64,000 bases of DNA, from positions 186,001 to 250,000 of the forward strand of contig CAYWEM010000001.1 in assembly GCA_964457225.1 (NCBI GenBank), written 5' to 3'. This document shows, one piece after another, positions 8,423 through 16,256 of the stretch (the first letter of the stretch is position 1; each line of letters starts with the position of its first letter). The position numbers and the translations under genes are program-made. The notes below the pieces were generated by a model, which made no database searches, had not been told where the DNA came from, and saw only the letters and a program-made list of their open reading frames with translations. The DNA is from CAYWEM01 sp964457225 (GTDB lineage Bacteria > Acidobacteriota > Aminicenantia > UBA2199).

Positions 8423-8450
8423 TTGACATGTGCGCCGGAGCGTGTAACAT
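8423..8450 (+). promoter_or_regulatory. promoter giving a probable leaderless transcript of the gene at 8457
   Basis: TTGACA (8423-8428), 16-bp spacer, TAACAT (8445-8450). Only six bases (GGGAGT) separate the -10 box from the ATG, so transcription should begin at or next to the start codon. Confidence 0.65.
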
Positions 8451-8456
8451 GGGAGT

Positions 8457-9410
8457 ATGTCCGGCAGCTGCGCCAAAAGCCACAACGATACAATCAGCCT
8501 TGATCGGCTTGGGCCGGGCGGCCTGCTCAAGCCCTGTCCCTGTTCACCCGGAGCGGTGGCCTGCGGCTACTACAACCTGAACACCCTCTCCGGCTGTCCC
8601 TACGACTGTTCCTACTGCATCCTGCAGGCTTACCTGGCCGACAAGCAGCCGCAAAGCCTGCCGGGCCTGGAACGGCTGGACCAGGCCCTGGAAGCACTTG
8701 AATCACTGCCTTTTCCCCGCGTCGGCAACGGCGAACTGGCCGATTCCCTGGCCTTTGACCAGGCCCTGGCCCAGGTCCCCCTGCTTTTGGACGCCCTGCG
8801 CCGCCGGCCGCGGGTGGTTTTCGAATTCAAGACCAAGTCGGCCAACATCGCCCCCCTGCTGGCCGAGGATCCACCACCTAACGCGGTGGCCGCCTGGTCG
8901 CTCAACCCGCAGGCCATAGCCGGACTGGAGGAAAAAGGCGCCCCGGCATTGGCGGACAGGCTGGCGGCCATGTTGGCGGTGCAGCAGCGGGGCTATCGCA
9001 TCGCCCTGCATTTCGACCCGCTGATCATCGTGCCCAACTGGCCGGAACTGTATCGCGGCCTGGTCAGGGAGATCGCCGCCGCCGGCATCAGGCCGGAAGC
9101 TGTCGCTTGGTGGAGCCTGGGCAGCCTGCGCTTTCCGGCCGCCCTGGTCGAGCACGTCTTTCGGCACCGTGATTCCATGCTCTTTTTCGGGGAACTGGTC
9201 AGGGGATTCGACGGCAAGTACCGCTACTTCAAGCCCCTGCGCCTGCAACTCTTCCGTGAACTGAAAAAAACGATCCAGGATGTCTTTTCCACCGAAATAC
9301 CTCTTTACCTCTGCATGGAAGACGATGAAGCCTGGGCCGAGGTTTTTCCCGAATTGCCGGCCGACAGTACTGAAATCAACCGCCGCCTCTACCAGGGGAT
9401 AATACCGTAA
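8457..9410 (+). CDS. SPL-family radical SAM protein
   Basis: 317 residues. The radical-SAM cluster motif is Cys47-x3-Cys51-x2-Cys54 (GCPYDCSYC), followed by ILQAYL, and preceded by the SPL-family KPCPCSPG...CGYYNLN signature. This is the spore photoproduct lyase superfamily. However, the hydrogen-donor Cys of true lyases (B. subtilis Cys141) falls at the segment GNGELADSL, which has no Cys; after Cys54 the only Cys is near the C-terminus (LYLCMEDD). It is therefore probably not a thymine-dimer repair enzyme but a member of the related uncharacterised group. Start ATG 8457 lacks a properly spaced Shine-Dalgarno and appears leaderless. No sporulation genes are nearby. Confidence 0.85.
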   Translation: MSGSCAKSHNDTISLDRLGPGGLLKPCPCSPGAVACGYYNLNTLSGCPYDCSYCILQAYLADKQPQSLPGLERLDQALEALESLPFPRVGNGELADSLAFDQALAQVPLLLDALRRRPRVVFEFKTKSANIAPLLAEDPPPNAVAAWSLNPQAIAGLEEKGAPALADRLAAMLAVQQRGYRIALHFDPLIIVPNWPELYRGLVREIAAAGIRPEAVAWWSLGSLRFPAALVEHVFRHRDSMLFFGELVRGFDGKYRYFKPLRLQLFRELKKTIQDVFSTEIPLYLCMEDDEAWAEVFPELPADSTEINRRLYQGIIP

Positions 9411-9516
9411 TTTTCCCGAAATTTCTTTTATCACCAGGCCTCAAGTTCACTTCAATTCAACTCCTGCCCAAAGACCTCGAGGGGAATTGATAAAAATGTG
9501 CAATTCCAGTTGATAA

Positions 9517-9525
9517 TGCTATAAT
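9517..9525 (+). promoter_or_regulatory. extended -10 promoter for the AbiE-like pair
   Basis: TGCTATAAT (9517-9525): a TGn extension joined to a perfect TATAAT. No good -35 is seen, as usual for extended -10 promoters. The start codon of the first gene lies 16 nt downstream. Confidence 0.6.
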
Positions 9526-9541
9526 ACCGGCAGAGAAAACC

Positions 9542-9832
9542 ATGGAAGAGAGTGCCCGCAAAGCCATCAACCGCCTGATCTGGGACTACCGGATAACTGC
9601 CGATGAATTCATGGACTTGATCGACGGCGAGATCAAACCGGGCGGTTTCGATCGCATCTGGGCCCTGCGCCGGGCCGTTGAGGGCATGAATTACTATGAT
9701 TTGCTGGAAATCATCGGACTTGAACGTATCGCCCGCAATTGGGTATTACTCAGACCCGTCCTGAAAAACAAGACCCGTATCAGGGGAATTGAATATGTCT
9801 TACGAAAGCACAATCTACCCCCTGCAGGATAA
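9542..9832 (+). CDS. small protein upstream of AbiEii-like toxin, putative antitoxin
   Basis: 96 residues, no signal or membrane segment, helical by appearance. It is not an AbiEi-type winged-helix protein (too short), and I do not recognise a named family with confidence; the pattern LIWDYRI near the N-terminus and RGIEYVLRKH at the C-terminus recall other small partners encoded before AbiEii toxins. Its end overlaps the toxin start by 38 nt in another frame, so the two are tightly coupled. Context suggests an antitoxin or folding partner; that role is inference. Both genes look lower in GC than their neighbours, consistent with horizontal spread. Confidence 0.65.
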   Translation: MEESARKAINRLIWDYRITADEFMDLIDGEIKPGGFDRIWALRRAVEGMNYYDLLEIIGLERIARNWVLLRPVLKNKTRIRGIEYVLRKHNLPPAG

Positions 9833-10442
9833 AGTCCTGGCAGCTATCGAGAGAGCAGAAACCAGGTTTTACCTGACAGGCGGCACGGCATTGTCCCGCT
9901 GCTATTTCCAACACCGGTATTCCGACGATCTCGATTTCTTTACCAACGATGACAGCCGATTTGACGCTTATATGGCAGCGGTTTATTCCGTACTGAAAAA
10001 AGCCGAAATCACCCTGGAAATCATCATTGACGAACCAAGATTCAAAAGGATCATTGCCGATCAGTTATTGAAAATCGATTTTGTCAACGATGTCCCCTTT
10101 TACCTTGGAGAGCTGCAGCAGGTAGCCGGTTTTCCATTTTCGGCCGTTGATAATCCACTAAACATCCTGGCCAATAAAATTACGGCACTTCGGGATCGCA
10201 GTGAAATAAAGGATTTGGTGGATATCAGGGAGATCGCCCTGCGGATTCGCCCAGACTGGAAGTTTATTTTTTTGGCCGCCGAATCGAAAGCCGCCGGCAT
10301 TTTCCCCCCAGAGATCGCCGAGAAGATGGAGAGTTTCTCCCCCTCGGGCCTGGATCGAATCAGCTGGATCAACGAGCCGGATCCCCGGCGGTTTTTCCTG
10401 GACATTCAAGACATCGTGAAAACCATCCTCTCCCTGCCGTAA
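9795..10442 (+). CDS. nucleotidyltransferase of the AbiEii/AbiGii toxin family
   Basis: 215 residues. The nucleotidyltransferase core is clear: GGT at 29-31 (FYLTGGTALSR), DLD at 45-47 (YSDDLDFF) as metal-binding Asp pair, a downstream KIDFVND strand with a further acidic residue, and the family pattern LANKITALRDRSEIKDLVDI. Known: AbiEii proteins are toxins of type IV toxin-antitoxin and phage-abortive systems; characterised relatives transfer nucleotides to tRNA acceptor ends. I choose ATG 9795 (GGGGAA about 6 nt upstream) over a TTG at 9789. It overlaps the upstream gene by 38 nt and is followed by a convergent operon end at 10542. Confidence 0.85.
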   Translation: MSYESTIYPLQDKVLAAIERAETRFYLTGGTALSRCYFQHRYSDDLDFFTNDDSRFDAYMAAVYSVLKKAEITLEIIIDEPRFKRIIADQLLKIDFVNDVPFYLGELQQVAGFPFSAVDNPLNILANKITALRDRSEIKDLVDIREIALRIRPDWKFIFLAAESKAAGIFPPEIAEKMESFSPSGLDRISWINEPDPRRFFLDIQDIVKTILSLP

Positions 10443-10541
10443 ATCCATAGTTTGGATTTCCGTTGCTCTTTCCCGTTTATTCCATAGACAACAAGCCGGA
10501 AAGTCGTCTGAAAATCCAATCTTAAAATGGCTGATCGAAAC

Positions 10542-11051
10542 TCAGGCGAACCTTTCGAAACGGTCCTTCTTGGCCTTGCAGACCGGGCAGACCAGGGGAG
10601 CTTCCTCGCGGCCGCAGAGATAGCCGCAGACCCGGCAACGCCAGACCGGCAGGGGAAAAACGCTTTGTCCCGCAGGCCGGGGCTCCTGGGCTGGCGTCGC
10701 TGACCTGCCGCCGGCCGGACGCCGTTCTGGAATCGAGCCAAGTTTTTTGGCCCCGCTCAGCACCTCGTCAGAAACGTAAAGCCCGCAGTAACAGGCGCCG
10801 AATTCATCCAGATCCGGGTCACGGTAGTCACAGGGACAGATGATGTCCAGGTCTTCTTCCTTCCTTCCTGAAGCCAGCCGGCAGGGACAGGCCTGGTAAC
10901 CGTAGCGCTTTTCATTGACCAGCAGGCCGGCCGCCAGTTCGCGGGTGAATTCGCGGTCGTGATTCAGGTGGTAACCGCCGGCTTCGGCCTCGGTATCAAG
11001 CCTGGCATGCAGTGCGCCGACTTCCTTTTCATCCACTTGTCCATCCATCAT
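10542..11051 (-). CDS. ferredoxin:thioredoxin reductase catalytic domain fused to rubredoxin
   Basis: 169 residues from ATG 11051, whose ATGA overlaps the glutaredoxin stop. N-terminal domain: FtrB-type motif with Cys55-Pro-Cys57, Cys72-Pro-Cys74 and Cys87-Tyr-Cys89, the six cysteines that hold the 4Fe-4S cluster and active-site disulfide. After a Pro/Ala/Gly-rich linker (about 108-135) comes a rubredoxin-like domain, WRCRVCGY...VCPVCKAKKDRFERF, with four Cys for one iron. Known: FTR passes electrons from ferredoxin to thioredoxin-like disulfides. The fused rubredoxin could act as built-in electron donor and the neighbouring glutaredoxin as substrate (inference). Last gene of the long minus-strand operon. 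Confidence 0.88.
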   Translation of the reverse strand: MMDGQVDEKEVGALHARLDTEAEAGGYHLNHDREFTRELAAGLLVNEKRYGYQACPCRLASGRKEEDLDIICPCDYRDPDLDEFGACYCGLYVSDEVLSGAKKLGSIPERRPAGGRSATPAQEPRPAGQSVFPLPVWRCRVCGYLCGREEAPLVCPVCKAKKDRFERFA

Positions 11052-11344
11052 TCGGCCAGAGCCTCCCTGATAGCATCCTCCTTGAAACCGACGATACAGC
11101 GTCCGTTTATCACCAGGGTGGGAAAAGAACAGGCCGGGTTCCATTTTTCCAGTTCCACCCGGGCCGGTCCGCTTTCACGTTCTGACAGCAGGTCGAGATC
11201 GAGGTATTTGAAAGCCACTCCGAGTTCCAGCAGGAGTTTCTTGGTCCTGCGGCACCAGACGCAGGTGCTCAGTGCATACAGCATGATCTCCCCCGCATTC
11301 CGGCCGGGTTGTTCGATTATCCGGACCTTGAAAGAATCAGTCAT
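11048..11344 (-). CDS. glutaredoxin-family protein
   Basis: 98 residues with a redox-active Cys28-Val-Trp-Cys31 at the start of helix 1, cis-proline motif SFPTLVING and the C-terminal GFKED that closes the glutaredoxin fold. The N-terminus carries about 18 extra residues (VRIIEQPGRNAG) before the first strand, IMLYALSTC. It overlaps polA by 8 nt and FTR-rubredoxin by 4 nt. Together with that neighbour it probably forms a thiol-disulfide relay; whether it uses glutathione is not visible. Confidence 0.88.
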   Translation of the reverse strand: MTDSFKVRIIEQPGRNAGEIMLYALSTCVWCRRTKKLLLELGVAFKYLDLDLLSERESGPARVELEKWNPACSFPTLVINGRCIVGFKEDAIREALAE

Positions 11345-14015
11345 CTATCACCTCCATGTCATGCCAGTTGGGGCCGCTTTTCACCGTTGCCTGCAAGGGA
11401 ACTTTCAGCGGATACACCCCTGCCATTTTTTCCTTGACCAAACGGGCCAGCCGGGGGACTTCCCGGGGCGGGCATTCAAAAAGCAGTTCATCGTGAACCT
11501 GCAGCAGCATGCGGCTTTCCAGGCCCGTAAGGGCATCGGCCACGGCCAGCATGGCCATCTTTATCAGGTCGGCGGCACTGCCCTGGATTATCGTATTTAC
11601 CGCCATGCGGCGGCCGTTTTCCCTTTCATTGCGGTTGGAGCTGGTGATTTCCGGTATCGGCCGGCGGCGGCCCGCCAGGGTGCGTACCTCGGGGTTTTCC
11701 TCGGTCCGCCTGGCTGTTTCCTCGATAAAGTTTTTCACCCCGGGATACCTTTCGAAATAGCGGTCGATGAAGTCCCTGGCGACGCCGATGCCGACCTGCA
11801 GTTCCCGGGCCAGGGCATAAGCTCCGCTGCCGTAGATGATGGAAAAATTTATTATCTTGGCCCGCTGGCGGGCGGCCTTGCGGTCGAACCCCGGACCGAA
11901 TACCAGGTCTGCCGTGTGCCCGTGGATGTCCAAACCCCGGGCAAAAGCGTCTATCAAGCCTGGATCTTCGGCGAAATGGGCCATGACCCTCAGCTCGATC
12001 TGGGAATAATCGGCGGCCAGCAGCACCCGGTCCGGCGGCGCGACCAGGGCGCGGCGTACTGCGATGCCGGCCGTTTCTCCGACCGGGATGTTCTGCAGGT
12101 TGGGGTTCGAGGAAGACAGCCGGCCGGTGGCCGTGAGCGCCTGGTTGAAAGTGGTGTGAATCCGGTCCCGGTCATCCGCGCAGGCCAGCAGGCCTTCGAC
12201 GTAGGTGGACAGCAGTTTGCGCCGGCCGCGCAGATCGATGATCATTTCCACCGCCGGGTGCTGAGCCCGGAATTCCTGCAGTACTTCGTTGTCCGTTGAA
12301 AACAAGCCGGTTTTCGGAGTTTTTTTCTGCAGGGCCAGGCCGAGTTTTTCATGGAGAAAGGCGGCCAATTGTTGCGGCGACTGCAGGTTGAACCGGTACC
12401 CGGCCGTGCCGTATATTTCTTCTTCAAGCCGCAGACAGCTTTCATCCAGTTCAACGGCCGCTTTCTCAAGGAAGGCGCGGTCTATCATGACGCCGCCGGC
12501 TTCCATGGCGGCCAGGATCGGCAACAGGGGCATTTCCAGCTCCCGGTAGATTTTTTCCAGCTCTTTTTCGACCAGCAGTCCGGACAATTTATCGGCCAGT
12601 TTCAGGGCCGCCTGTGAATCATCAATGCAATAGCGGGCCACGGCGGGCAAATCCACTTCAGCCAGTGAAACTGCTTCCCGGCCCCGGCCGACCAGTTCAC
12701 GGTACTCCAATTGCCGGTAATCCAGGAATTCCCGGCTCAGGTCTTTCAGGGCATGCGAACGGCGGTTGGGAAAGAGCAGGGCGGCCATGATCATGGTATC
12801 GTCCCTGATTCCGGCCAGCCTGCAACCGGCCCCCGCCAGGTGCAGCAGGTCGAACTTGAGATTGTGACCGGATTTCTTCAAACTCGGATCAGCCAGCAGG
12901 CCGGCCGCAATCTCCTGGAAATCTTTCTCGCTGATGTTGACTCCGGACCCCTCGGGAAAGGCCAGGGGCAGGTAGAAACCACGGCCGGGAATTGAAAAGG
13001 AGATACCGACCAGCCGACTCCTGAAAGGTTCCAGGGCCGTGGTTTCAACATCAAGGGCGAATCCGCCGGCCTGTTGCAGGGCTGAGCGCATTTCCAGCAG
13101 GTCTTCCCTGGTCAGGATGGTCTTGTATTCAATCGGCAGTCGCGGCCTGTCTTCAGCTCCAGGCCGGGCGTTGTTTTCCCTGACCAGGCTGTTGAAAGCC
13201 AGCCTGCGGAAAAAAGGATTCAGCGCCGCCGGGTCTTCCGGAGGCAGTTCGGGAACCGGGTTGGCCCGTGGCAAGGCTGGGTCGGCCTGTAATTCCACCA
13301 GGCGGCGGGAGAGATCGAGCAGCTGCCTGCCGGCCAGGATTTTCTTCTGCACCTTGACTTCAAGCTTGTCGGGATCGGCCAGGATTGTCTCCAGGGAGCC
13401 GTGTTTTTCCACCAGTTTCAGAGCGGTCTTCCCGCCTATGCCTGGAACCCCGGGAATGTTGTCCGAAGCATCACCGCTCAGGGCCAGGTAATCCGCCACC
13501 TGTTCGGGATAGAGGCCGAAAAAAGATCGCAATTCCTCCCGGCCCATTTTCTGCCTGGTCTTGGGATGAAAGACAAAAACCCGTTCATCTATCAGTTGGA
13601 AGAGATCCTTGTCAGCGCTGAAAATGACTACTTCTCCGCCCAGGGCGGCCAGGTACCGGCTGTAGGCGGCGATCAGGTCGTCCGCTTCCATTCCGGGGAC
13701 GCTCAAATGGGGAATGCCGCGTAATTCGAGATACTCCATGATCAGGGGCATCTGGGCCAGCAGCTCTTCGGGAGCCGCCAGTCTCCTGGCCTTGTATTCC
13801 GGGTAAACCTGGTGACGGAATCCCTTTTCCCTGGAATCAAAAAGTATCAGAACCTTGTGCGGGGATATTTCCCGGAGCAATGACTGCAACCTGTTTATCA
13901 GGCCGAACACCGCTCCGGTCGGCAGACCCTGCAGGGTGCGCATGTTGCGGTGAGCGTAATAGGAACTGAAGACGGTGTACATACCGTCGACCAGGAGTGT
14001 TCTTTCCGGCTTCAC
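11337..14015 (-). CDS. polA: DNA polymerase I
   Basis: 892 residues with all three domains. The 5'-nuclease domain spans about 1-290 (LVDGMYTVFSSYYAH, GMEADDLIA, SGDASDNIPGVPGIG). The proofreading exonuclease retains its acidic residues: Asp322/Glu324 in DVETTALEP, HNLKFDLLH, and YCIDDSQAAL. The polymerase shows motif A with Asp669 (DYSQIELR), motif B (AKIINFSIIYG) and motif C with Asp842 (VHDELLF). So, unlike Taq-type enzymes, 3'-5' editing looks intact. It fills gaps and removes RNA primers. Its start overlaps the end of the small gene upstream by 4 nt; that gene and polA appear to share the internal promoter at 14354-14382. Confidence 0.97.
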   Translation of the reverse strand: MKPERTLLVDGMYTVFSSYYAHRNMRTLQGLPTGAVFGLINRLQSLLREISPHKVLILFDSREKGFRHQVYPEYKARRLAAPEELLAQMPLIMEYLELRGIPHLSVPGMEADDLIAAYSRYLAALGGEVVIFSADKDLFQLIDERVFVFHPKTRQKMGREELRSFFGLYPEQVADYLALSGDASDNIPGVPGIGGKTALKLVEKHGSLETILADPDKLEVKVQKKILAGRQLLDLSRRLVELQADPALPRANPVPELPPEDPAALNPFFRRLAFNSLVRENNARPGAEDRPRLPIEYKTILTREDLLEMRSALQQAGGFALDVETTALEPFRSRLVGISFSIPGRGFYLPLAFPEGSGVNISEKDFQEIAAGLLADPSLKKSGHNLKFDLLHLAGAGCRLAGIRDDTMIMAALLFPNRRSHALKDLSREFLDYRQLEYRELVGRGREAVSLAEVDLPAVARYCIDDSQAALKLADKLSGLLVEKELEKIYRELEMPLLPILAAMEAGGVMIDRAFLEKAAVELDESCLRLEEEIYGTAGYRFNLQSPQQLAAFLHEKLGLALQKKTPKTGLFSTDNEVLQEFRAQHPAVEMIIDLRGRRKLLSTYVEGLLACADDRDRIHTTFNQALTATGRLSSSNPNLQNIPVGETAGIAVRRALVAPPDRVLLAADYSQIELRVMAHFAEDPGLIDAFARGLDIHGHTADLVFGPGFDRKAARQRAKIINFSIIYGSGAYALARELQVGIGVARDFIDRYFERYPGVKNFIEETARRTEENPEVRTLAGRRRPIPEITSSNRNERENGRRMAVNTIIQGSAADLIKMAMLAVADALTGLESRMLLQVHDELLFECPPREVPRLARLVKEKMAGVYPLKVPLQATVKSGPNWHDMEVIDD

Positions 14016-14347
14016 TGGCCCGGCTTGTTTTCCAGGTATTCCAGTATCAGGTCGTCGAGAGTGCGTTCTTCCAGGTTCTGAGTTTCGAGTGATATGAGAT
14101 GGGCGAATCCGCCGCCGCGCAATTCCTTGATCACCTGATCGTGCTGGACCTGCATCATCTTTTTTATCAGTTTCACCAGGTCTTCCTTGTCCACCAGGTG
14201 GGCGTAGGACACCTTGCGTGAAACCAGGATCTCCCCGTGCAGATAGACCAGGGTTTCGATGACCGGATTGGCCTGGCCCTTGTCCTCGGTCTGAACGTGA
14301 AAGCTTTCGCCCCGGTACTTGATATCAGTGTTGAAGCCTACGATCAT
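14012..14347 (-). CDS. small conserved protein of unknown function upstream of polA
   Basis: 111 residues. I recall similar proteins in Acidobacteriota and Deltaproteobacteria (GFNTDIKYRGESFHVQTEDKG, HGEILVSRK, SYAHLV) but no assigned function. No signal or membrane segment. The N-terminal half reads as a small beta-rich domain, the C-terminal half as helices (LVKLIKKMMQVQHDQVIKEL). The ATG lies 6 nt after a good -10 box and has no Shine-Dalgarno, so its mRNA is probably leaderless. It overlaps polA by 4 nt, and so may affect polA translation. Confidence 0.8.
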   Translation of the reverse strand: MIVGFNTDIKYRGESFHVQTEDKGQANPVIETLVYLHGEILVSRKVSYAHLVDKEDLVKLIKKMMQVQHDQVIKELRGGGFAHLISLETQNLEERTLDDLILEYLENKPGQ

Positions 14348-14353
14348 GGCGCT

Positions 14354-14382
14354 ATGATAGTTAATTCACCGGTTACTGTCAA
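14354..14382 (-). promoter_or_regulatory. internal promoter for the unknown-polA-grx-FTR genes
   Basis: On the minus strand: TTGACA (14377-14382, overlapping the dxs stop codon), 17-bp spacer, TATCAT (14354-14359). ATG at 14347 follows after six bases, so the transcript should be leaderless. Confidence 0.7.
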
Positions 14383-16256
14383 GAAAGCTCCCCGATGAAA
14401 GCGAGGGTTCTGGAGGCGATACCCCGGGCATCCAGGTCAAACTGGCTGAGCAGTTCTTCCCGGGAGGCCAGGCCGGCTCCTTCGGCGCTTACTCCGAGAT
14501 TGAGCACCGGCGGCCGGATACCTGAACCGGCGCAGAAATCGTTGAAAATCGAGGCAAAACCTCCGCAAACAATGCTGTCTTCAACGGTTATCACCGGCAA
14601 GCCTGTCGCCAGCACCCGGTCGAACAATTCCCGGTCCAGCGGTTTCAGAAAGCGGACATCGACCACGTTCAGGTTCAATCCGTGCTCGGACTGCAGTTTT
14701 TCAGCCGCTTCCAGGGCCCGCCAGAGCATGGGGCCCACCGCCAACAGCCAGCCGTTGTCTCCCTGGCGGCTCAAAACACTGCGGCCCAGGGGTACAAAAC
14801 GGAACCCGCCGTTGAAACGCCCCTGCCCAGGCTCTTTCGGATAACGGATGAAAACCGGCTTTTCCCATTGCAGGGCTGAATAGAGCATGTCGCGCAAATC
14901 ACCTTCATCGGCCGGGGCGGCCATGACGATATCGGGCACCGGGCGCAGCAGGGCGATATCGAAAATCCCCTGGTGCGTGGGGCCGTCTCCTCCGACCAGC
15001 CCGGCCCGGTCGATGCCCACCACCAGGGGTATGTTCATCAGGGAGACATCGTGAATCACCTGGTCCAGGGAGCGTTGCAGGAAGGTCGAATAAACGCCTA
15101 TAATCGGTTTCAGACCTCCGCGGGCCAGGCCGCAGGCGAAATCGAACATGTACTGCTCGGCAATACCGACATCGAAAAAATTGTCGGGAAATTCCTTCTG
15201 CACCAGGTCGAGCCCGGTGCCCTCGGGCATAGCCGCGGTAATGGCCACGATCCTGGGGTCAAGGGCTACCAGGTCGCGCACGGCCCGGCCGAAAACTTCT
15301 GAATACGAAGGATGCTTCTCTTTCTTGACGAATTTCCCGTCCCGGACGTTGAAGGGAGCCGAGGAATGAAAGGCGCTGGGATCATCAGCCGCATAGGAAT
15401 AGCCCTCACCCTTCCGGGTCACCACGTGCAGCAGCAGGGGAAAGTCGTAGTTCTTGGCTTCTTCGAATTCCTTGATCATGGCACCCAGGTCATGCCCGTT
15501 GATCGGTCCGATGTATTTCACACCCAGCTCGTCAAACAGGGAACCGGGCACCATCATGGTGCGCATCAGGATTTCCACCTTGCGGGCGACTTCGAACATC
15601 GATTTGCCGATCCCCGGTATCGACTTCAGCAGTCCCTGGATCACTTCCTTGAGCCGGATGTAAGGCCGCCCGGCCACCAGGTAATTCAGGTGCTTGGAAA
15701 TCCCGCCGACATTCGGCGATATGGACATCTTGTTGTCATTCAGCACGATGATCATTCTCTGCTTGACCTGGCCGATGTGATTGAGGGCTTCCAGGGCCAC
15801 GCCCCCGGTCAGGGCGCCGTCGCCGATCACGGTCACCACGTGGTAATCTTCTTTCAGCCGGTCCCGGGCGATGCACAGCCCCGAGGCTATGCCGAGCGAA
15901 GTGGAGGCATGACCGACATTGCAGACATCGTGCTCGCTTTCCCTGATGTCAGGATATCCCATCAGGCCGCCCCGGGTGCGGATGCCGGCAATCCTGTCCC
16001 GCCGTCCGGTCAGAATCTTGTGGGTGTAGCACTGGTGGCCGATATCCCAGACCAGCTTGTCCCGGGGCGAATCGAATACCCGGTGCAGGGCTATACTCAG
16101 GTCCACCGCCCCGAGATTGGACGAAAGATGGCCGCCGTTGCGGGCCACCACTTCGATGATCACCTCCCGGATTTCCCGGGAAAGCAGGGCCATGTCCTCC
16201 AGGCTCAAGCCTTTCAGATCGGCCGGAGAGTTTATTTTTTCCAGCAATTTATTCAC
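14379..16256 (-). CDS. dxs: 1-deoxy-D-xylulose-5-phosphate synthase
   Basis: 625 residues, normal family length. Condenses pyruvate and glyceraldehyde-3-phosphate with thiamine diphosphate, the first step of the MEP isoprenoid route and a source for thiamine and pyridoxal. Seen: WDIGHQCYTHKILTGR, the cofactor-binding GDGALTGG...LNDNKMSISPNVGG, catalytic Glu in DVGIAEQ, STFLQRSLDQVIHDV, DRAGLVGGDGPTHQG and FIRYPKEPG. The residue after the AEQ motif is Tyr where most relatives have His; the catalytic Glu itself is kept. Start overlaps ispA's stop by 4 nt, linking the two isoprenoid genes. Confidence 0.97.
   Translation of the reverse strand: MNKLLEKINSPADLKGLSLEDMALLSREIREVIIEVVARNGGHLSSNLGAVDLSIALHRVFDSPRDKLVWDIGHQCYTHKILTGRRDRIAGIRTRGGLMGYPDIRESEHDVCNVGHASTSLGIASGLCIARDRLKEDYHVVTVIGDGALTGGVALEALNHIGQVKQRMIIVLNDNKMSISPNVGGISKHLNYLVAGRPYIRLKEVIQGLLKSIPGIGKSMFEVARKVEILMRTMMVPGSLFDELGVKYIGPINGHDLGAMIKEFEEAKNYDFPLLLHVVTRKGEGYSYAADDPSAFHSSAPFNVRDGKFVKKEKHPSYSEVFGRAVRDLVALDPRIVAITAAMPEGTGLDLVQKEFPDNFFDVGIAEQYMFDFACGLARGGLKPIIGVYSTFLQRSLDQVIHDVSLMNIPLVVGIDRAGLVGGDGPTHQGIFDIALLRPVPDIVMAAPADEGDLRDMLYSALQWEKPVFIRYPKEPGQGRFNGGFRFVPLGRSVLSRQGDNGWLLAVGPMLWRALEAAEKLQSEHGLNLNVVDVRFLKPLDRELFDRVLATGLPVITVEDSIVCGGFASIFNDFCAGSGIRPPVLNLGVSAEGAGLASREELLSQFDLDARGIASRTLAFIGELS

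Noticed and set aside
10959..12299. 446-codon open frame on plus opposite polA
   Set aside because: Antisense of the polymerase domain, low-complexity translation, no promoter or Shine-Dalgarno.
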